A stretch of 13,730 nt of DNA, taken from assembly GCA_030625925.1 (NCBI GenBank), contig DAOUPY010000011.1, forward strand, positions 1-13,730. Direction: 5' to 3'. Positions within the stretch are counted from its first letter, which is position 1; the number at the start of each line of letters is the position of its first letter. The notes beneath the pieces are model-generated. The model saw only the letters and a program-made list of their open reading frames with translations. It made no database searches and had not been told where the DNA came from. The position numbers were made by a program, and so were the translations under genes. This DNA is from Fusobacteriaceae bacterium (GTDB taxonomy: Bacteria; Fusobacteriota; Fusobacteriia; Fusobacteriales; Fusobacteriaceae). Positions 7,250-13,546 of the stretch are shown here, in pieces.

Positions 7250-7591
7250 ATGGCTAAACCTAAAATCAAATTCGTGCCTACAAAAATGCACGTTAGAACT
7301 GGAGATACAGTAATGGTAATCTCTGGGTCAGATAAAGGTAAAACTGGAAAAATCACTAAAGTATTTACTAAAAAAGGTAAAGTTTTAGTTGAAGGAATCA
7401 ATGTTGTTACTAAGCATTTAAAACCTAACCAAACAAATCCACAAGGTGGAGTTGTAACTATGGAAGCGCCAATATTTTCTTCAAAGGTAATGATCTTTGA
7501 TGCAAAAACTGGAAAGCCAACTAGAATTGGATCTAAGGTAGTAGATGGTAAAAAAGTAAGATACTCTAAAGTTTCTGGAGAAACTTTATAA
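7250..7591 (+). CDS. rplX: Large ribosomal subunit protein L24
   Basis: 113 residues. L24 is an assembly initiator that binds the 5' end of 23S rRNA and lies near the tunnel exit. A KOW motif occupies about residues 15-42: [20 protein letters not shown]. The following [20 protein letters not shown] is also a family hallmark. It is slightly longer than the E. coli protein, as in most Gram-positive and fusobacterial versions. The ATG at 7250 follows AAGGAGG (7235-7241). L5 begins 16 nt after its stop. Confidence 0.97.
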   Translation: MAKPKIKFVPTKMHVRTGDTVMVISGSDKGKTGKITKVFTKKGKVLVEGINVVTKHLKPNQTNPQGGVVTMEAPIFSSKVMIFDAKTGKPTRIGSKVVDGKKVRYSKVSGETL

Positions 7592-7607
7592 GAAAGGAGG
7601 GTAACTA

Positions 7608-8159
7608 GTGGCTAAATATGTTTCTAGATGTCATACAAAGTATACAAATGAAATGACTCCTGCTCTTATGAAAGAGTTAGGATTAACAAATATAATGGAA
7701 TGTCCAAGATTAAACAAAATTGTTTTAAACATGGGTGTTGGAGAAGCGACTCAAAACTCTAAATTAATGGATGCTGCAGCAGCAGACTTAGCAATTATTT
7801 CTGGTCAAAAGCCAATCGTAATTACAGCTAAGATGTCTGAAGCTGGATTCAAATTAAGAGAAGGTCAAGCAATCGGAACAAAAGTGACTCTTAGAGGAGA
7901 AGCTATGTACGATTTTATGGATAGATTAGTAACTGTAATCTTACCAAGAGTAAGAGACTTCGATGGAGTTTCTGCAAAAGCATTCGACGGTAGAGGTAAC
8001 TATTCTCTTGGAATGAGAGATCAATTAGTATTCCCTGAAATCGAATTCGATAAAGTAGATAAATTATTCGGAATGTCAATATCAATAGTTTCATCAGCAC
8101 AAACTGATGAGCAAGGAAGAGCATTACTAAAAGCATTTGGTATGCCTTTTAAAAAGTAG
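7608..8159 (+). CDS. rplE: Large ribosomal subunit protein L5
   Basis: 183 residues from a GTG at 7608, after AAAGGAGGG (7593-7601). L5 binds 5S rRNA and contacts P-site tRNA in the central protuberance. Conserved parts are [54 protein letters not shown] and [20 protein letters not shown]. The N-terminus carries two or three more residues than usual, with a cysteine at residue 8. There is no in-frame alternative with a better ribosome binding site. In E. coli the S8 operator lies around the start of this gene. I did not recognise an equivalent here. Confidence 0.97.
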   Translation: MAKYVSRCHTKYTNEMTPALMKELGLTNIMECPRLNKIVLNMGVGEATQNSKLMDAAAADLAIISGQKPIVITAKMSEAGFKLREGQAIGTKVTLRGEAMYDFMDRLVTVILPRVRDFDGVSAKAFDGRGNYSLGMRDQLVFPEIEFDKVDKLFGMSISIVSSAQTDEQGRALLKAFGMPFKK

Positions 8160-8177
8160 TAGGAGGAGGACGAGCAC

Positions 8178-8465
8178 ATGGCTAAAAAGTCAATGATCGC
8201 AAGAGACGTTAAAAGAGCTAAACTAGTTGATAAATTTGCTGCAAAAAGAGCAGACTTAAAAGCTAGAATACAAGCTGGAGACGTAGAAGCTGTTGATGAA
8301 TTAAACAAGCTTCCTAAGAATGCCTCTCCAGTAAGAAAAAGAAATAGATGTCAAATAGACGGAAGACCTAGAGGATATATGAGAGAATTTGGAATCTCTA
8401 GAATTAAGTTTAGACAATTAGCTGGAGCAGGATTAATACCAGGTGTAACTAAATCATCTTGGTAA
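8178..8465 (+). CDS. rpsN: Small ribosomal subunit protein S14, long zinc-free type
   Basis: 95 residues. S14 lies in the 30S head beside S3 and S10. This is the long form: [20 protein letters not shown] at the N-terminus and [20 protein letters not shown] in the core, ending PGVTKSSW. Only one cysteine (residue 58) is present, and the CxxC pairs of the 61-residue zinc-binding form are absent, so it should not need zinc. The ATG at 8178 follows AGGAGGAGG (8160-8168). A 56-nt gap before S8 is larger than most here but shows no clear structure. Confidence 0.97.
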   Translation: MAKKSMIARDVKRAKLVDKFAAKRADLKARIQAGDVEAVDELNKLPKNASPVRKRNRCQIDGRPRGYMREFGISRIKFRQLAGAGLIPGVTKSSW

Positions 8466-8521
8466 TAACATCCATTCGATCGTAACATCATATAAGAAAC
8501 TAGGAAGGAGGATTTGTAGAT

Positions 8522-8917
8522 ATGTTTTTAACTGATCCAATCGCAGATATGTTAACAAGAGTTAGAAATGCTAATTCAGTAATGCACGATAAAGTAGATA
8601 TCCCACATTCAAAAATGAAGGTAGCTTTAGCTGCTGTATTAAAAGAAGAAGGGTATATCTCTAACTATAAAGTAATCACTGATGGAAACAAGAAGAACAT
8701 CAGAGTATATTTAAAGTATGTAGGAAAAGAAAAAGTAATCAAAGGAATCAAAAGAATATCTAAGCCAGGAAGAAGAGTTTTCTCTTCTGCTGAAGATATG
8801 CCAAGAGTATTATCTGGATTAGGAATTGCTGTAGTTTCAACGTCTAACGGACTTGTAACTGACAGAATTGCTAGAAAGACTAATATTGGTGGCGAAGTAC
8901 TTTGTTACGTTTGGTAA
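8522..8917 (+). CDS. rpsH: Small ribosomal subunit protein S8
   Basis: 131 residues, normal length. S8 is a primary binder of helix 21 of 16S rRNA and in E. coli represses the spc operon. The start [20 protein letters not shown] and the C-terminal [20 protein letters not shown] followed by VLCYVW are the signature regions, with the RNA-contacting STSxG intact. The ATG at 8522 follows AAGGAGGA (8504-8511). Autoregulation here is possible but not shown by the sequence. Confidence 0.98.
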   Translation: MFLTDPIADMLTRVRNANSVMHDKVDIPHSKMKVALAAVLKEEGYISNYKVITDGNKKNIRVYLKYVGKEKVIKGIKRISKPGRRVFSSAEDMPRVLSGLGIAVVSTSNGLVTDRIARKTNIGGEVLCYVW

Positions 8918-8942
8918 GAAATAACTAGGAGGTGCATTTTAA

Positions 8943-9479
8943 ATGTCAAGAATCGGTAATAAAACCCTAGTTATCCCTGCTGGTGTAGAGGTTGCTATCA
9001 ATGAAAATGTAGTAACTGTAAAAGGACCTAAAGGAACTTTAACTAGAGAAATCTTTAACGGATTAACTGTTAAAATTGAAAATAATGAATTAACTGTAAC
9101 AAGAGACGGAGACACTCCAACTGAGAGAGCTATGCACGGAACTGCAACAGCTAATATCAACAACATGTTTGTTGGTGTAACTCAAGGATTCAGAAAAACA
9201 TTAAACTTAGTAGGTGTTGGATATAGAGCCAAAGCTGCTGGGAAAGGATTAGAAATCGCATTAGGTTTCTCTCATCCAGTGTTAATTTCTGAAGTTGAAG
9301 GAATTCAATTTACAGTTGAAAAAGGTAATACTACAATCCATATTGATGGAATATCAAAGGAAGTAGTTGGACAAGTAGCAGCAGAAATCAGAGCAAACAG
9401 AAAACCTGAACCTTATAAAGGAAAAGGAGTTAAGTACTCGGATGAAGTTGTAAGAAGAAAAGAAGGTAAGAAAGCGTAA
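8943..9479 (+). CDS. rplF: Large ribosomal subunit protein L6
   Basis: 178 residues, standard. L6 sits by the sarcin-ricin loop and the factor-binding site, with two similar domains. MSRIGNKTLVIPAGVEVAIN opens domain one. Domain two ends with the diagnostic AAEIRANRKPEPYKGKGVKY, then a basic tail RRKEGKKA. The ATG at 8943 follows TAGGAGGTG (8927-8935). L18 begins 29 nt downstream. Confidence 0.98.
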   Translation: MSRIGNKTLVIPAGVEVAINENVVTVKGPKGTLTREIFNGLTVKIENNELTVTRDGDTPTERAMHGTATANINNMFVGVTQGFRKTLNLVGVGYRAKAAGKGLEIALGFSHPVLISEVEGIQFTVEKGNTTIHIDGISKEVVGQVAAEIRANRKPEPYKGKGVKYSDEVVRRKEGKKA

Positions 9480-9508
9480 TTTACCTTAACTAATAAGGAG
9501 GTAAGCAG

Positions 9509-9877
9509 TTGTTTAAAAAAGTTAATAGAAAAGCTTTAAGAAGAAGAAAACAATTGTCTATTAGAAACAAAATCTCTGGTACTGTTGAAAGACCAAGATT
9601 AAATGTTTTTAGATCAAACAATAACATATTCGCTCAATTAATTGACGATGTAAATGGTGTAACATTAGTTGCAACTTCAACTATATCTAACGATGTAAAA
9701 GCTGAAGTTAAGCACGGTGGAAACATAGAGGCAGCAAAGTTAGTAGGTAAGAAAATTGCTGAGCTAGCTGTAGCAAAAGGGTTAGAAACTGTAGTATTCG
9801 ATAGAAGTGGTTATGTATACACTGGTAGAGTTGCTGCACTAGCTGATGCTGCTAGAGAAGCTGGATTAAAATTCTAG
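9509..9877 (+). CDS. rplR: Large ribosomal subunit protein L18
   Basis: 122 residues from a TTG at 9509, with AAGGAGGT (9495-9502) only 6 nt upstream. No in-frame ATG lies near the family start, and [20 protein letters not shown] matches a normal L18 N-terminus. L18 binds 5S rRNA together with L5. Conserved parts are [20 protein letters not shown] and the C-terminal [20 protein letters not shown] followed by AREAGLKF. S5 follows after 18 nt. Confidence 0.97.
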   Translation: MFKKVNRKALRRRKQLSIRNKISGTVERPRLNVFRSNNNIFAQLIDDVNGVTLVATSTISNDVKAEVKHGGNIEAAKLVGKKIAELAVAKGLETVVFDRSGYVYTGRVAALADAAREAGLKF

Positions 9878-9895
9878 TAGAGAGGAGGATATATT

Positions 9896-10396
9896 TTGTC
9901 TAAGTTTAAAAGAGAAGAAAAAGAATTTAAAGAAAAAATATTAAAAATCTCTAGAGTTTCTAAAACTACAAAAGGTGGAAGATCAATATCTTTCTCAGTT
10001 TTAGCAGCAATAGGTGATGAAAAAGGTAGAGTAGGATTAGGATTAGGAAAAGCCAATGGTGTTCCTGACGCTATCAAAAAAGCTATATCTACTGCTAAAA
10101 AGAACATGGTAACTATCTCTTTAAGAGGTACTACTATTCCTCACCAACAAGATGGTGTGTTCTTAAGTACTAAGGTGTGGATGAAGCCTGCATCTGAAGG
10201 TACTGGAGTAATTGCTGGATCATCAGCAAGAGAAATCTTAGAATTAGTTGGAGTTACAGATATCTTAACGAAGATCAGAGGATCTAAGAACAAGATAAAC
10301 GTTGCAAGAGCTACTATCGAAGGATTAAAAACTCTTAGATCAGCTGAATCAGTTGCAAAATTAAGAGGTAAAGAAGTTAAAGAAATATTAAACTAA
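9896..10396 (+). CDS. rpsE: Small ribosomal subunit protein S5
   Basis: 166 residues from a TTG at 9896, after GAGAGGAGGA (9880-9889). S5 lies near the decoding centre and mRNA entry, and its mutations affect accuracy and spectinomycin response. The double-stranded RNA-binding-like N domain shows SRVSKTTKGGRSISFSVLAA and GRVGLGLGKANGVPDAIKKA. The C domain has the GTGVIAGSSAREILELVGVT stretch. The stop codon TAA is the first part of TAAGGAGGT, the ribosome binding site of L30, so the two are tightly linked. Confidence 0.97.
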   Translation: MSKFKREEKEFKEKILKISRVSKTTKGGRSISFSVLAAIGDEKGRVGLGLGKANGVPDAIKKAISTAKKNMVTISLRGTTIPHQQDGVFLSTKVWMKPASEGTGVIAGSSAREILELVGVTDILTKIRGSKNKINVARATIEGLKTLRSAESVAKLRGKEVKEILN

Positions 10397-10411
10397 GGAG
10401 GTAGCAAAGAC

Positions 10412-10594
10412 ATGGCAAAATTATTAGTTAGACTTGTTAAGAGTCCAATTGGAAGAAAACCAAGACATATTGCTACATTACAATCTTTAGGTTTAAAAAA
10501 AATAGATGATGTAGTAGAACACAACGATACAGCAGATATCAAAGGTAAATTACACCAAATTGGATATATGCTTAACGTTGAGGAGGTAAAATAA
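10412..10594 (+). CDS. rpmD: Large ribosomal subunit protein L30
   Basis: 60 residues, the short bacterial form. L30 is a peripheral 50S protein. The sequence [20 protein letters not shown], then [18 protein letters not shown] and [16 protein letters not shown], fits the family throughout. The ATG at 10412 follows AAGGAGGT (10395-10402). GAGGAGGT near the gene's end (10580-10587) serves L15, and the stop overlaps the L15 ATG by one base (TAATG). Confidence 0.97.
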   Translation: MAKLLVRLVKSPIGRKPRHIATLQSLGLKKIDDVVEHNDTADIKGKLHQIGYMLNVEEVK

Positions 10595-11112
10595 TGAAAT
10601 TAAATGAATTAAAGCCTTCAGTTCCTAGAAAAGATAGAAAAAGAGTCGGAAGAGGTATGTCTTCTGGTACTGGTAAAACATCTGGAAAAGGACATAATGG
10701 ACAAAAATCAAGATCTGGTTCTGGATCAAGCTTAAGAGCTGGATTCGAAGGTGGACAAATGCCTTTAATCAGAAGAATTCCTAAGAGAGGATTCTCAAAC
10801 TTTAGATTCAAGAAAGATTTCGCAATCATTGACTTAGACATCTTAAACTTATTTGAGGCAGGAACAGAAGTTTCTCCAATCATGTTAGTTGAAGCTGGAA
10901 TAATCAAGAATGTTAAATCTGGAATCAAGTTATTAGGAAGCGGAACTTTAGACAAGAACATATCAGTTGTTGTTAACAAAGTATCTGCATCAGCACAAGC
11001 AGCTGTAGAAGCTAATGGTGGAACTGTTACAGTTCACATTGTTAAGACTTTTAAAGATGTAGCTGGAAACAGAGATAAGCAAGCAAAGAAAGCAGCTAAC
11101 GCAGCTAACTAA
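10594..11112 (+). CDS. rplO: Large ribosomal subunit protein L15, with extended C-terminal tail
   Basis: 172 residues, against about 145-150 in most bacteria. L15 binds 23S rRNA late in 50S assembly. The N-terminal glycine-rich arm is typical: [40 protein letters not shown] and [13 protein letters not shown]. The C-terminal fold ends around [17 protein letters not shown]. About 20 further residues rich in Ala, Lys and Asn follow ([15 protein letters not shown]). The tail uses the same codons as the rest, so a simple lineage extension is more likely than a frameshift. Start overlaps the L30 stop. It is the last ribosomal gene; a hairpin follows 20 nt later. Confidence 0.96.
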   Translation: MKLNELKPSVPRKDRKRVGRGMSSGTGKTSGKGHNGQKSRSGSGSSLRAGFEGGQMPLIRRIPKRGFSNFRFKKDFAIIDLDILNLFEAGTEVSPIMLVEAGIIKNVKSGIKLLGSGTLDKNISVVVNKVSASAQAAVEANGGTVTVHIVKTFKDVAGNRDKQAKKAANAAN

Positions 11113-11130
11113 GCTAAATTATTTTAAATG

Positions 11131-11157
11131 AGAGGTCTGCAATTTTGCAGACCTTTT
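11131..11157 (+). terminator. Weak terminator or attenuator between rplO and secY
   Basis: A perfect 9-bp stem AGGTCTGCA (11133-11141) / TGCAGACCT (11146-11154), loop ATTT, extendable by a G-T and an A-T pair. It is followed by TTTTGTA rather than a long T-run. The stem is GC-rich enough to be stable, but the tail is short, so readthrough into secY is likely. Compare the 16-bp stem with a seven-T run after secY. Confidence 0.6.
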
Positions 11158-11215
11158 GTAATATACAACTAATAATAATTAGATGATTTAGAATATATTA
11201 AAAAGAAAAAAAATG

Positions 11216-11224
11216 TGCTATACT
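11216..11224 (+). promoter_or_regulatory. Candidate secY promoter (extended -10)
   Basis: TGCTATACT matches the extended -10 form TGnTATAaT. The -35 position (11196-11201, TATTAA) is poor, but the DNA between is very A-rich. A start near 11231 would leave a leader of about 66 nt containing CACAAT/ATTGTG (11266-11280) and other short AT palindromes before the ribosome binding site. Supported by its location after a hairpin. Not proven, because such -10-like strings are common in AT-rich DNA. Confidence 0.4.
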
Positions 11225-11296
11225 TATAGTATCCGTATTTTTAGGGAAATATGTATATACTATACACAATTATATTGTGCAACAAGGGGTGGACAA

Positions 11297-12577
11297 ATGT
11301 CGTTATATGATCAATTTAATGCTAAAGTCGAGGCTGTAATGAATACGCCTGAACTTAAAAAAAGAATAATTTATACGTTATTGATGTTTTTAGTAGCTAG
11401 GATAGGAACACTGATTCCAGTTCCAGGAGTAGACCTAGAGAGATTAGCTTCTATGGTAAACAATAACAGTGTTTTAGGGTTTATAAACATGTTTTCAGGA
11501 GGAGCTTTCCAAAGGGTATCTATTTTTGCACTAGGAGTAATGCCATATATCAATGCTTCAATCGTAATGAGTTTATTAGCGGTTATCATACCAAAATTAG
11601 ATGAAATTCAAAAAGAAGGGGAATCTGGAAGAAGTAAGATGACTCAATGGACTAGATATTTAACAATAGTAATTGGTTTTATACAAGCTTTTGGTGTGAC
11701 TATGTGGTTACAATCTATGGGACTTGTTATGACACCTGGATTTATGTTTGTGATGACAACTGTAATTACAGTAACAGCTGGTACTGTATTCCTTATGTGG
11801 GTAGGAGAGCAAATTTCAATTAAAGGAATAGGTAATGGTATTTCACTTATTATCTTCTTAAATGTAATTGCTAGAATGCCTTCAGGAGCTATTCAGACGA
11901 TACAAACAATGCAGGGAAATAAATTTTTAATACCTGTTTTAATAGTTGTAGGAGCGTCAGCACTATTAACTGTAGGAGGAATAGTAGTATTCCAATTGGC
12001 ACAGAGAAGAATCCCTATCCACTATGTAGGAAGAGGATTCCAAGGTAAAGGAAATGCTGCAAACAGTAGTTTCTTACCTGTAAAATTAAATTCAGCAGGA
12101 GTAATGCCGGTAATCTTTGCATCTGTAATAATGATGATACCATCGTTATTAGTAAATACATTGCCTTCAACTATGCCGTATTACGCTCTGATCAATAGAA
12201 TGCTGGGAAGAAATCATCCTGTATATTTAATTCTATATGCGCTATTAGTAATATTCTTCTCATTCTTCTACACAGCTATGATGTTTGATCCGGAAAAAAT
12301 TGCGGATAACTTGAAGCAGGGTGGAGGAACAATTCCTGGAATCAGGCCTGGAAATGAGACTGTAGAATATTTAGAAAAAGTAATAACTAGAATTACTTGG
12401 GGTGGAGCTGTATTTTTAGCTGCCATCGCAGTATTACCTGCCTTTATATTTACAGCAGCAGGGCTGCCTGTATTCTTTGGTGGAACAGGTATAATCATCG
12501 TTGTAGGGGTAGCATTAGACACTGTACAACAAATCAATGCTCATTTAGTAATGAAAGAGTATAAAGGATTTATATAA
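11297..12577 (+). CDS. secY: Protein translocase subunit SecY
   Basis: 426 residues. SecY is the membrane channel of the Sec translocase and works with SecE, SecG, SecA and the ribosome. Start chosen at the ATG at 11297 (MSLYDQFNAKVEAVMNTPEL) after AAGGGGTGGA. An in-frame ATG at 11213 would add 28 unrelated residues and lies upstream of the candidate promoter. Ten membrane spans fit the hydrophobic stretches from about residue 23 to 408. Family marks: VARIGTLIPVPGVD (33-46), the plug region with GGAFQRVSIFALGVMPYI (68-85), GRGFQGKGNAANSSFLPVKL (245-264) and DPEKIADNLKQGGGTIPGIR (331-350). The C-terminal tail ALDTVQQINAHLVMKEYKG is normal. It uses some AGG arginine codons, unlike the ribosomal genes. 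Confidence 0.98.
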   Translation: MSLYDQFNAKVEAVMNTPELKKRIIYTLLMFLVARIGTLIPVPGVDLERLASMVNNNSVLGFINMFSGGAFQRVSIFALGVMPYINASIVMSLLAVIIPKLDEIQKEGESGRSKMTQWTRYLTIVIGFIQAFGVTMWLQSMGLVMTPGFMFVMTTVITVTAGTVFLMWVGEQISIKGIGNGISLIIFLNVIARMPSGAIQTIQTMQGNKFLIPVLIVVGASALLTVGGIVVFQLAQRRIPIHYVGRGFQGKGNAANSSFLPVKLNSAGVMPVIFASVIMMIPSLLVNTLPSTMPYYALINRMLGRNHPVYLILYALLVIFFSFFYTAMMFDPEKIADNLKQGGGTIPGIRPGNETVEYLEKVITRITWGGAVFLAAIAVLPAFIFTAAGLPVFFGGTGIIIVVGVALDTVQQINAHLVMKEYKGFI

Positions 12578-12581
12578 GACT

Positions 12582-12619
12582 AAAAAGGTTCTAAGATGAA
12601 AATCTTAGAACCTTTTTTT
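12582..12619 (+). terminator. Strong intrinsic terminator after secY
   Basis: A perfect 16-bp stem AAAAAGGTTCTAAGAT (12582-12597) / ATCTTAGAACCTTTTT (12602-12617) with a GAAA tetraloop, five bases after the secY stop and ending in seven T. It ends the whole cluster, so adk, map and the alpha-operon genes are not co-transcribed here. Confidence 0.95.
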
Positions 12620-12685
12620 AATTTTGTAAAAGAATTATATTGTTATGAATTGCTATGAACTTATTATTTGAAGTGATGATTTAAA

Positions 12686-12731
12686 ATAAAGAAAAAACAT
12701 AAAGAAAAAACATAAAGAAAAAACATAAAGA
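12686..12731 (+). repeat. 13-bp tandem repeat, about 3.5 copies
   Basis: The unit ATAAAGAAAAAAC occurs at 12686-12698, 12699-12711 and 12712-12724, perfectly conserved, with a partial fourth copy to 12731. The unit is not a multiple of three and the stretch is non-coding, so this looks like slippage-prone spacer. Confidence 0.9.
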
Positions 12732-12775
12732 TGAGAACTAAGGTCAAAAGCATGGATATTAATAATAAGTCCAAA

Positions 12776-12845
12776 GACCCTCATCCTGCTAAGGGATTCT
12801 ACGAGCATTAAAATTAAATGTAGACCCTTGTAGGGAGTAACAAAG
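12776..12845 (-). repeat. Dispersed palindromic element, left copy
   Basis: Begins GACCCTCATCCT (12776-12787) and ends with a 21-nt block at 12825-12845 containing GTAGGGAGTAACAAAG. Both blocks recur in reverse orientation at 13133-13176: 12 of 12 and 20 of 21 bases match. The interior differs in length and sequence between the copies, so these are diverged copies of one element. Orientation is relative to the right copy. Confidence 0.7.
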
Positions 12846-12861
12846 CAAGAATAAAAGTAGT

Positions 12862-12901
12862 GCTTCTTTCTCCCTGTGGAGGGAGAGAGAAAGAGAGAGG
12901 G
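12862..12901 (+). repeat. Purine-rich dispersed repeat, copy 1
   Basis: TCTCCCT gtgg AGGGAGA forms a 7-bp hairpin (12868-12885), followed by GAAAGAGAGAGGG. Together with 13244-13282 it shares the order CCC, GTGG, GGAGAGA, GAGAGAGGGT. Similarity is patchy, so family membership is probable rather than certain. Confidence 0.45.
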
Positions 12902-12902
12902 T

Positions 12903-13070
12903 AAAAAGGTTCTAAGGGTTCCACCCTTAACTGGGTTACCTTTTTTCTTGAAAGAAAAGCTAATGGAAAAATTCAAGAAGGTTTATAAATTGTCTTTGTG
13001 AGTAAATCACAATCGTCATTGTAGGAACAGTACTGCTGAAGCTTAACGACTATAGACTTCGGTTAAAATC
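12903..13070 (+). repeat. Composite intergenic palindromic repeat, copy B
   Basis: Begins with a nested hairpin: outer AAAAAGGT (12903-12910) / ACCTTTTT (12938-12945), and inner TAAGGGT (12913-12919) / ACCCTTA (12923-12929). It ends in a T-run and could act as a terminator. A second hairpin TTTTCT/AGAAAA (12943-12958) occupies the place of the 13-bp hairpin of copy A. The core 12982-13061 aligns with 960-1040 at about 64 of 81 columns. Its inverted ends still pair through a G-T pair (GTTTATA with TATAGAC). Bases 12902-12916 are identical to 12581-12595 in the secY terminator. Confidence 0.65.
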
Positions 13071-13115
13071 TAAGGAAATCTGTATAATCTGCGACAAAGA
13101 AAAGTTCTAAAGTTT

Positions 13116-13176
13116 GACCCTCATTAGCTTTACTTTGTTACTCCCTACGAGGGAGCAACCTAAGAGGATGAGGGTC
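13116..13176 (+). repeat. Dispersed palindromic element, right copy
   Basis: A 61-bp element that is itself a palindrome. The ends GACCCTCAT (13116-13124) and ATGAGGGTC (13168-13176) are perfect inverted repeats. The centre GTTaCTCCCT (13137-13146) / AGGGAGcAAC (13150-13159) forms a hairpin with an ACG loop and one mismatch. The right half matches the copy at 12776-12845 in reverse. The size and structure resemble a miniature palindromic intergenic element. No transposase is present. Confidence 0.7.
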
Positions 13177-13243
13177 ATATATAGTTCTTCCTCTCTGACA
13201 TTTAGAAATCACTTTTTACCTATAAGAGATTTCTAATATTCGT

Positions 13244-13282
13244 CACCCCGTGGGAGAGAATGCCCGAAGGGCGAGAGAGGGT
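13244..13282 (+). repeat. Purine-rich dispersed repeat, copy 2
   Basis: ACCC (13244-13247) can pair with GGGT (13279-13282). Inside lies GCCC gaa GGGC (13262-13272), a very stable hairpin, flanked by GGGAGAGA and GAGAGAGGG. It shares its flanks with 12862-12901 but carries a different central hairpin, a pattern typical of dispersed intergenic repeats. Confidence 0.45.
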
Positions 13283-13498
13283 TGTACATTTGATTTCGGA
13301 TCATAAAATAATATGTAAATACTTAAAACAATAAAATAACGAAAACGTTATCGCTTTGAATGGTGAGAAATGTTTTTTTAATTCTTTTATTTATAATAAC
13401 ACATGTGTTTTATCGATTGTAGGGCAATAGAAATAAGTGTATAGAGGGGGTGTTTGTTTTTTAAACTCTGTTTTGGGAAATGTTTTGAAAAAATACAA

Positions 13499-13546
13499 TA
13501 AAAAAACAAAAAAATTCTTGACGAAAAGTTGTAAACGCGGTATACT
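13499..13546 (+). promoter_or_regulatory. Strong stable-RNA (probably rRNA operon) promoter with UP-like A-tract
   Basis: TTGACG (13518-13523), exactly 17 nt, then TATACT (13541-13546). Immediately upstream is AAAAAAAACAAAAAAATT, like an UP element contacted by the RNA polymerase alpha subunit. The GTAAACGCGG spacer end is the only GC-rich point. No ribosome binding site and frame follow in the remaining 184 nt, so the product is probably a stable RNA. By analogy with bacterial rRNA promoters a 16S gene is expected just past the window edge. That identity is inference. Confidence 0.75.

Larger units (their letters stand above)
12620..13510. other. Gene-free intergenic region packed with repeats
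   Basis: No frame here has both a ribosome binding site and a recognisable product. Minus-strand frames at 12653-12976 and 13387-13671 run through repeats and a promoter and are rejected. The region contains a 13-bp tandem repeat, an inverted pair of dispersed elements, two copies of a CCC-GTGG-GAGAGA-GAGAGAGGG family, and copy B of the composite repeat. It also has a 9-bp hairpin TTAGAAATC/GATTTCTAA (13202-13236) and a short palindrome ATAACG aaaa CGTTAT (13336-13351). The last 150 bases become strongly A/T-rich ahead of the promoter at 13518. Confidence 0.7.

Noticed and set aside
6839..7291. Minus-strand frame of 150 residues opposite L14
   Set aside because: Shadow of rplN on the other strand; no ribosome binding site and no family resemblance. 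The same applies to 3013-3360, 4891-5277, 8021-8308, 10572-10979 and 12268-12537.
11213..11296. N-terminal extension of SecY from an upstream ATG
   Set aside because: The 28 extra residues are unrelated to SecY and the codon lies upstream of the candidate transcript start; the ATG at 11297 has the ribosome binding site and the family start.
12686..12731. Possible CRISPR-like array
   Set aside because: Unit is only 13 bp with no spacers between copies; a simple tandem repeat.
12653..12976. Minus-strand frame of 107 residues
   Set aside because: It passes through the 13-bp tandem repeat and several palindromic elements, so the translation is repeat-derived.
13336..13351. ATAACG aaaa CGTTAT palindrome as a LacI/CcpA-type operator
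   Set aside because: Symmetric but does not match the cre consensus well, lies about 170 nt before the promoter, and short palindromes are frequent in this spacer.
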